From a virus: a DNA stretch of 30,068 bases. Of this stretch, positions 26,341 to 30,068 are shown piece by piece. The translations under genes were made by a program, and so were the position numbers. The stretch is taken from IMG/VR virus record IMGVR_UViG_3300005528_003595, positions 1 through 30,068 of that record. One strand, written 5' to 3'. The first letter of the stretch is position 1; each line of letters begins with the position of its first letter. The notes beneath the pieces were generated by a model. It worked only from the letters and a program-made list of their open reading frames with translations, was not told where the DNA came from and did not search any database.

Positions 26341-26370
26341 TCGATATGTGCCCTGTTTTATCTACTTGAG

Positions 26371-26378
26371 TATTTAAG
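26371..26378 (-). promoter_or_regulatory. probable late promoter CTTAAATA for the gp6-like gene
   Basis: Minus-strand CTTAAATA lies in the 61-base gap between the gp25-like and gp6-like genes, 31 bases before the ATG. It matches T4 TATAAATA at 6 of 8 positions and shares the TAAATA core with the other candidates here. Confidence 0.45.
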
Positions 26379-26401
26379 CGAGTTTTAACTGAGCATTTAA
26401 C

Positions 26402-26797
26402 TTAAATAACGTTGGTTTCCACATTACGACGATCAAAGTCAATTTGAAACACATCAACAATGTCCAACGGCTGATAATACAAGTCCATAAAAAGTTGTAA
26501 GCCATTGTCATAGGGAGTGAGTTTGATGTCTCTTATTTGAACCCTTCCGTCTGAGGCAACTATTTGGTAGCAGTCATCTATTATCAGTTGTATATTATCA
26601 GCCACCATGGGCTCAAACAACATGTCCCAAATAATTGACCCAAAGTCAGGACGCATGACTCTTTCGCGTTTCCGAGTGTAAAATGCATTTACCAAATCTC
26701 TCTTGATAAGCTCAAGATCAGTGAATTGTGTTCTTTTGATGCTGGTGTCCACTGAACTGTATCCAATGAACAACCGTGTACGAGGTGCTACTGCCAT
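26402..26797 (-). CDS. 25: baseplate wedge protein, gp25-like
   Basis: A 131-residue member of the gp25/IraD family, a sheath-platform component of contractile injection systems that joins the wedge to the first sheath ring. Family marks are DLELIKRDLVNAFYTRKRER (residues 27-46), the highly conserved MRPDFGSIIWDMLFEP (48-63) and the C-terminal amphipathic strands (VQIRDIKLTPYDNGLQLFMD and LDIVDVFQIDF). Length is typical. It is the first gene of the leftward structural block, diverging from the phosphoribosyltransferase gene across 52 bases. GGTAAATA (26811-26804, minus strand) lies only 6 bases before the ATG. AAGG stands 3 bases before the ATG, so either a very short leader or another promoter is used. 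Confidence 0.95.
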   Translation of the reverse strand: MAVAPRTRLFIGYSSVDTSIKRTQFTDLELIKRDLVNAFYTRKRERVMRPDFGSIIWDMLFEPMVADNIQLIIDDCYQIVASDGRVQIRDIKLTPYDNGLQLFMDLYYQPLDIVDVFQIDFDRRNVETNVI

Positions 26798-26816
26798 AAT
26801 CCTTATTTACCTTAAA

Positions 26817-26844
26817 TTGACACAAAAAAACTTTCCCACAAAAT
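26817..26844 (+). promoter_or_regulatory. sigma-70-like promoter, 16-base spacer, for the phosphoribosyltransferase gene
   Basis: TTGACA at 26817-26822 and CAAAAT at 26839-26844, spacer 16. As at the kinase-phosphatase gene, 5 bases (AAGCT) separate the -10 box from the ATG at 26850, and there is no Shine-Dalgarno site. Confidence 0.55.
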
Positions 26845-26849
26845 AAGCT

Positions 26850-27353
26850 ATGAACAAAAAATATTTGAGTTTTGATGACATAGAGTCTTTAACACGCAAG
26901 CTTTGTGATCAGATCGAAAGCAGCGGCTGGAAGCCCACCATTGTTGTTGGCGTTTCACGTGGTGGGTTGTTGCCAGCCAAAATGATAAGCTATTACTGGG
27001 GCACTCCCATGTGCACTATGGATGTGAGCTTGCGAGACAACTCCTTGTGGTATCAGAATTTCAACACCAATCTTGCATTGGAAATTTTCAATAATCAAAA
27101 CATCCTAGTTGTTGACGACATAAATGACAGTGGTGCAACAAGTGTGTGTATCAAAAATACTTGGAGCAATTCGTTAACAAAGTCAAAAGAAAGGCTAGTG
27201 GAGTGGCCCAGCAATCAAATCAAATTTGGGGTGCTGTTGGAAAACCAAGCAAGTTCACATCAAAGCAACTATTGGGGCACCAAAATCAACAAGGAATTGG
27301 ATCCTGTTTGGTATGTTTTCCCCTGGGAAATAAGCCGAGTGGAGAATGATTGA
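26850..27353 (+). CDS. purine phosphoribosyltransferase-like protein
   Basis: A 167-residue type I phosphoribosyltransferase. These enzymes join PRPP to a base, usually for purine salvage. Visible marks are the N-terminal VVGVSRGGLLPAKMI (residues 32-46), which forms the strand and pyrophosphate loop, and the PRPP-binding motif ILVVDDINDSGAT (85-97) with the Asp-Asp pair and the phosphate loop DSGAT. The C-terminal WYVFPWEI is typical of Gpt/HGPRT-like proteins, so guanine, xanthine or hypoxanthine is the likely base; the substrate cannot be fixed from sequence. With ThyX it would support nucleotide supply during infection. The start is fixed by the next stop and the promoter. The stop overlaps the next gene by 8 bases. 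Confidence 0.9.
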   Translation: MNKKYLSFDDIESLTRKLCDQIESSGWKPTIVVGVSRGGLLPAKMISYYWGTPMCTMDVSLRDNSLWYQNFNTNLALEIFNNQNILVVDDINDSGATSVCIKNTWSNSLTKSKERLVEWPSNQIKFGVLLENQASSHQSNYWGTKINKELDPVWYVFPWEISRVEND

Positions 27354-27549
27354 AAAAACACACAACTTGCAGTTTCCATGGAGCGTGAGAATGAACTTTG
27401 ATGTAATTGACTGGACTCCAATGGATAATTGGTGCCTTGCACAATTTGGAAATGAAGGCGTGTTGTGGTCTATTGGTTGGAATAATGGCACTTGGGATTT
27501 TCAAAAATTTGAACACGCGATGATGATGGAGTTGGCATGGTCACTGTGA
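27346..27549 (+). CDS. hypothetical small protein, 67 residues
   Basis: Not recognised. Rich in Trp and aromatic residues (WTPMDNWCLAQF, VLWSIGWNNGTWDF), suggesting a small beta-domain. The ATG overlaps the end of the phosphoribosyltransferase gene by 8 bases, with GGAGA immediately upstream. Its end overlaps the next gene by 13 bases. This is the second of five tightly packed genes probably read from the promoter at 26817. Confidence 0.6.
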   Translation: MIEKTHNLQFPWSVRMNFDVIDWTPMDNWCLAQFGNEGVLWSIGWNNGTWDFQKFEHAMMMELAWSL

Positions 27550-27890
27550 CTGAAGATTGGAGTGTTTCTGCAGATCTTTGCTGTCCTCTTGATTTGGATC
27601 AGGACCGACTTGACTGCGAACTGGCACTAATCAAGTGGCGCACCACAGCGGAATTACAGGACAACTTGGTGCTATGCTACCTACGCATGCCAGAATATGG
27701 CTATCCAGAACCACAACACCAATTAGTGAAGCAGTGGCGGCAATATTTGATTGATGAGCTTGTGTCCAGAAAACCCATCCACTGGCGACCATGGCTTGGT
27801 GCACGACTAGCCTGTGTTATTCCTCAGTTTCCTCTACACGAGCAGTTGGTGCAAAAAGAAACGGAGGATGCAGCACAACACTCTAAATAA
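27537..27890 (+). CDS. hypothetical protein, 117 residues
   Basis: Not recognised. GGAG (27528-27531) lies 5 bases before the ATG, and the gene overlaps the previous one by 13 bases in another frame. The protein is soluble in appearance, with a helical middle (HQLVKQWRQYLIDELVSRK) and a Pro/Trp-rich patch (IHWRPWLGARLACVIP). The six Cys/Trp-bearing positions show no zinc-finger spacing. The last codons, with the TAA stop, contain TCTAAATA (27882-27889), a possible late promoter for the next gene. Confidence 0.65.
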   Translation: MVTVTEDWSVSADLCCPLDLDQDRLDCELALIKWRTTAELQDNLVLCYLRMPEYGYPEPQHQLVKQWRQYLIDELVSRKPIHWRPWLGARLACVIPQFPLHEQLVQKETEDAAQHSK

Positions 27891-27894
27891 GAGT

Positions 27895-28167
27895 ATGAAA
27901 GCTGGTGAAATGCTGCTTCTGGAAGCAAGTGCACTTGATGCAGCACTTTTCAGAGGCTGGGTGAGAATCAAGTATTTGAGATTGGATGGCACTCCTCGTA
28001 TTATGATGGCTACAAAAAACCACAAGCTTTTCACTTATGTATACAAACGACCTTATAGGATCAAGCGCAAAAACATCATCACCGTATGGGACAGGATGGT
28101 GGGGTGGCGTAGCTTGCGCAGAAATAGGATCCTAGGGTGGGCAGAAGCTGGGCCAGTAGGCTCTTGA
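27895..28167 (+). CDS. small SH3-like barrel phage protein (WYL_2/DUF2693-like)
   Basis: A 90-residue protein resembling the small beta-barrel proteins common in phages. LFRGWVRIKYLRLDGTPRIM (residues 19-38) is the 'V-x-F-x-K-x-DG-x-x-R-x-M' core and ITVWDRMVGWRSLRRNRI (about 62-79) is the usual 'V-x-D-x-x-x-x-W-R-x-F' end. The role of the family is not established. The ATG at 27895 is used here. An in-frame ATG at 27868 is possible, but its GGAGG touches the start codon. TCTAAATA ends 5 bases before the ATG at 27895. The TGA stop is embedded in a TTGACG (28164-28169), a weak -35 match before the next gene. Confidence 0.65.
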   Translation: MKAGEMLLLEASALDAALFRGWVRIKYLRLDGTPRIMMATKNHKLFTYVYKRPYRIKRKNIITVWDRMVGWRSLRRNRILGWAEAGPVGS

Positions 28168-28219
28168 CGTAAGGCTTTTTTGGTTGCAATATGCCGGCAG
28201 CAGCAAAAAGGCATACGAT

Positions 28220-28879
28220 ATGACTCCTATCGTCAAGAAGTTTGAAACGCGCCGCTTTTGTATAGTCAGTGCCAGCACAGGACAGTTTGTCAACATCTAT
28301 GGCGATGCTATCACTGCTGTTGTTAACGACAAGCCCCCTCCCACACAACACCGTATGTGGATTGAATTTAGAGGCAGTGCACCCCCCAAAGAGTATGACG
28401 CTGAAAAGCTCAGTCCATCTCAGCGGGACGAGATTTTGGCTTTGGTTACCCTGCATTTGCAACACGAGGTGGCTGAGATGGAGCGGTATATCCAGGAAAC
28501 GCTAGACCTGCAAGATTGGTTGAAAATGGCTATCTCGCGCATTGATGCTGGGTTCAGCCCCTTGAATGATGATTTCAGTCAATGGCATTACCGTGCATGG
28601 GGAGGCAATAGTAGTGACCCCAACTATCCTTGGTATGATCTCAAAAGTTGGGCCCCCATTGTTCTGGAATCTCCCAGCAGTGATTTGCAGAACATTGAGA
28701 GGAAATGGCGAGCAGAGCGTTTGAGAGAGTTTTTCTCAGACCAACTGCCTTCTGTGGAAAATCGGCTACGAGACTACAAGAAAACACTGCGTATGTGGAA
28801 AACTCGAGCCCGGGACGGGTATTTTTGGGCTGAGGTGCACACTGAAACTGTGAAGACAGTCACCATTACTCCTGTGTAG
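28220..28879 (+). CDS. hypothetical protein, 219 residues
   Basis: Not recognised. The frame is open from a TTG at 28184, but AAAAGG (28206-28211) lies 8 bases before the ATG at 28220, which is preferred. An N-terminal beta region (residues 5-50, RRFCIVSASTGQFVNIYGD) is followed by two long charged helices: roughly 70-105, SPSQRDEILALVTLHLQHEV with AEMERYIQETLDLQ, and 170-205, ERKWRAERLREFFSDQL with ENRLRDYKKTLRMWKTRAR. They could form a coiled coil. A Trp/Tyr-rich loop (WHYRAWGGNSSDPNYPWYDL) separates them. No catalytic motif is seen. It stands 10 bases before the broken Thg1-like gene and may be co-transcribed with it. Confidence 0.7.
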   Translation: MTPIVKKFETRRFCIVSASTGQFVNIYGDAITAVVNDKPPPTQHRMWIEFRGSAPPKEYDAEKLSPSQRDEILALVTLHLQHEVAEMERYIQETLDLQDWLKMAISRIDAGFSPLNDDFSQWHYRAWGGNSSDPNYPWYDLKSWAPIVLESPSSDLQNIERKWRAERLREFFSDQLPSVENRLRDYKKTLRMWKTRARDGYFWAEVHTETVKTVTITPV

Positions 28880-28889
28880 GATTGAGAGC

Positions 28890-28988
28890 ATGCGAGAAGA
28901 TGATCTAGGCGATAGGATGAAGGGTTTCGAGGCTCAAGAGACTGATCGCCGAGTAAGCAACATGGTGCATCTACTCTATATCGTATAG
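28890..28988 (+). pseudogene. thg1: 5' end of a tRNA-His guanylyltransferase-like (Thg1) gene, interrupted
   Basis: The ORF starts MREDDLGDRMKGFEAQETDR, which matches the N-terminal helix of Thg1-family proteins (pattern D-x-LG-(D/E/N)-RMK-x-(Y/F)-E-x-x-E). These enzymes add nucleotides in the 3'-to-5' direction to RNA 5' ends. Similarity ends at about codon 26 (base 28967), just before the place where the family has its metal-binding (R/V)-x-DG-(R/K) motif. The frame then runs six foreign codons to a TAG. Three or four bases after the similarity ends comes the stop codon of an oppositely oriented GIY-YIG gene, so an inserted element is the cause. The rest of the gene should lie beyond base 30068 if the insertion is clean, or may be lost. 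Confidence 0.7.
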
Positions 28989-29945
28989 TGCATACCAACC
29001 TACCAAGCTGTGTTTGTGCGGTAGGCTAGAATTTTTCAAACTAGCACTAGTAGCAAATATGGGAGCACCATTCCGTAGGTATGAGCGTTGCAGGATTTGA
29101 AAAGGAAGATTATTGGCCTTGCACACTCTTTCAAAATCTCCGTCGCATCGGAACATAGGCTCGCCCGACGCATTATAAATGGTTATTTTTTTACCATTTA
29201 GGGTTTTAAATGGTTTAGTATAGGGGAGCTTTCCTACTACCCATCCGTCTCCTGGATGATCAAACGATATTTTATTACGTTGACCATTATTGTACCAGGT
29301 CCTTCCTGTGCGTGCAGATCTCAATTTGTCTTTAGTAGATTCTGTTTTTGGGCTGCCGGCGCGGCCCTTTAGAGGGCTTGGTTTACCTTTTTTGGCAGCA
29401 CTTATCTTGGCACATCTTTCTGGAGTCCATGGCCGAGTAGCTGACGCAGCGCCTATTTTAGCTTTCGTCTCTGCACTATGCACCACAACACCGGTCTTGC
29501 CTTTGTTCCAAGGGATTTGATTCTTTTTATTTTGGGACAGTTTGGCTTTTGTTTCTGACGTTACTACTCTATTACGTTTGGCGATAGACATTTTTTGACG
29601 AGTTTTTTCGGAAACTGGTCCTTCTCTTCTGAACTTTGTAGCTGCTATTGAGGCATTCAACCAAATGGTTGATTGCAATACTTTCATCCGTGTTAGTACA
29701 CGTTTTTCCCATTGAAATGCTGCCTCGACGTCATCGAACTCTTTCCGGACTTCAAAAAGAAATGCATCGTTACCATACTGTTGACGGAGTTTGGAAACTT
29801 TTTTGCTACTTGTGAAATAAAATGTCCATAAGTCCTCATGCGCAGGAACTTTGTTACGGAATCTTACTCCGTAATATACTTGGTTAGTGGGAATACATTT
29901 GATAAGATACGTATAGGGACGTATTTTTGAATAAATATTATTCAC
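28971..29945 (-). CDS. GIY-YIG homing endonuclease with NUMOD3 DNA-binding repeats
   Basis: A 324-residue protein of the SegA/I-TevI type. The GIY-YIG nuclease appears as TYLIKC (12-17) and VYYGVRFR (23-30, with catalytic Arg28), with the metal-binding Glu probably Glu80 in FQWEKRV. NUMOD3-type repeats follow from about 115 to 225: KTRQKMSIAK, SETKAKLSQNK, NKGKTG, AETKAKIGAAS and KISAAKKGKPSPLKG. A C-terminal domain includes FERVCKANNLPFQILQ. The start is the GTG at 29945, preceded by AAGAGGAG 8 bases upstream. The frame stays open 39 codons further, but with no such site and with atypical residues. The gene opposes the Thg1-like gene it interrupts, with its stop at the junction. Confidence 0.9.
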   Translation of the reverse strand: MNNIYSKIRPYTYLIKCIPTNQVYYGVRFRNKVPAHEDLWTFYFTSSKKVSKLRQQYGNDAFLFEVRKEFDDVEAAFQWEKRVLTRMKVLQSTIWLNASIAATKFRREGPVSEKTRQKMSIAKRNRVVTSETKAKLSQNKKNQIPWNKGKTGVVVHSAETKAKIGAASATRPWTPERCAKISAAKKGKPSPLKGRAGSPKTESTKDKLRSARTGRTWYNNGQRNKISFDHPGDGWVVGKLPYTKPFKTLNGKKITIYNASGEPMFRCDGDFERVCKANNLPFQILQRSYLRNGAPIFATSASLKNSSLPHKHSLVGWYALYDIE

Positions 29946-29971
29946 TGCTGTGGCTCCTCTTAAGCTATAGG

Positions 29972-30012
29972 GTGGTCGGGAGTTGGCGCTCCGTGGACCA
30001 CATTTATTTATG
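29972..30012 (-). promoter_or_regulatory. late promoter CATAAATA and adjoining hairpin upstream of the GIY-YIG gene
   Basis: On the minus strand CATAAATA (30012-30005) would start RNA near 29999, giving a ~54-base leader. That start falls in the 5' arm of a two-part hairpin: GTGGTC/GACCAC (30001-29996 with 29977-29972) and an inner GGAG/CTCC (29992-29989 with 29982-29979). Free-standing and intron homing genes of T4 are also under late promoters with leader structure. Confidence 0.5.
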
Positions 30013-30068
30013 CCTCCTCTCAATCTACTCACAAACCGAGCATCAGCATGGCAGCCAGCCACTACTAC

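Noticed and set aside
26804-26811. GGTAAATA as the normal late promoter of the gp25-like gene
   Set aside because: It matches T4 TATAAATA at only 6 of 8 positions and leaves no room for a leader; kept only as part of the leaderless idea.
28164-28192. TTGACG with CAATAT as a promoter for the gene at 28220
   Set aside because: Only 3 of 6 matches in the -10 box with a 17-base spacer; position is suggestive but the evidence is thin.
29946-30062. N-terminal 39-residue extension of the GIY-YIG ORF
   Set aside because: No ribosome-binding site at the upstream ATG, unusual residue mix, and it would cross the predicted late promoter and hairpin; the GTG at 29945 has AAGAGGAG 8 bases upstream.
1-30068. 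tRNA genes, CRISPR arrays, insertion sequences, integrase or attachment sites
   Set aside because: Looked for on both strands; no cloverleaf-like segments, regularly spaced repeats, transposase motifs or recombinase motifs were seen.

Overview
The window is a stretch of a tailed double-stranded DNA phage genome of the T4-like (contractile-tail) type, most like the T4-related myoviruses of aquatic bacteria. The evidence is a baseplate block (gp25-like protein, gp6-like wedge protein and a 4018-residue giant structural protein), a tail fibre ending in a self-cleaving S74 chaperone, a flavin-dependent thymidylate synthase, a two-domain nucleic-acid end-healing enzyme, HNH and GIY-YIG endonucleases, T4-style late promoters (NNTAAATA) and tightly packed small genes. 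No integrase, ribosomal RNA, tRNA or host gene is visible. The host cannot be named from the sequence.

Layout. Positions 3-8332, plus strand: the end of a UDP-glucose 4-epimerase gene, several small unknown proteins, a class II aldolase-like enzyme, a BCS1-like AAA ATPase, a small two-helix membrane protein, a kinase-phosphatase, an HNH endonuclease, three phage proteins of unknown role and thyX. Positions 8329-26797, minus strand: the structural block, transcribed from gp25 through gp6 and the giant protein to the tail fibre. Positions 26850-28879, plus strand: a phosphoribosyltransferase followed by overlapping small genes and a 219-residue unknown. At 28890 a gene for a tRNA-His guanylyltransferase (Thg1) relative begins, but its reading frame is broken after about 26 codons by a GIY-YIG homing-endonuclease gene lying in the opposite direction; the window ends inside that insertion. 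No stretch of more than 300 bases lacks a gene.

Regulation is unusually legible. Five plus-strand genes are preceded by a sigma-70-like promoter with exactly 16 bases between TTGACA/T and the -10 box. A second promoter type, TAAATA preceded by two variable bases, precedes the structural genes and two plus-strand genes. At three genes (kinase-phosphatase, the 121-residue protein at 6961, and the tail fibre) the promoter's -10 element lies inside an RNA hairpin whose 3' arm covers the ribosome-binding site or start codon. Read-through RNA would therefore be untranslatable, while RNA begun at the local promoter would lack the 5' arm and be free. T4 is known to use this device for a few late genes. 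A further group of genes has no Shine-Dalgarno site and a -10 box 5-6 bases from the ATG, which suggests leaderless messages.

How the genes fit together: the baseplate and fibre proteins build the host-recognition end of the virion. ThyX and the phosphoribosyltransferase feed nucleotide supply. The kinase-phosphatase and the Thg1-like gene suggest repair of damaged RNA ends. The epimerase and the aldolase-like enzyme point to sugar metabolism, perhaps sugar modification of virion, DNA or host surface.
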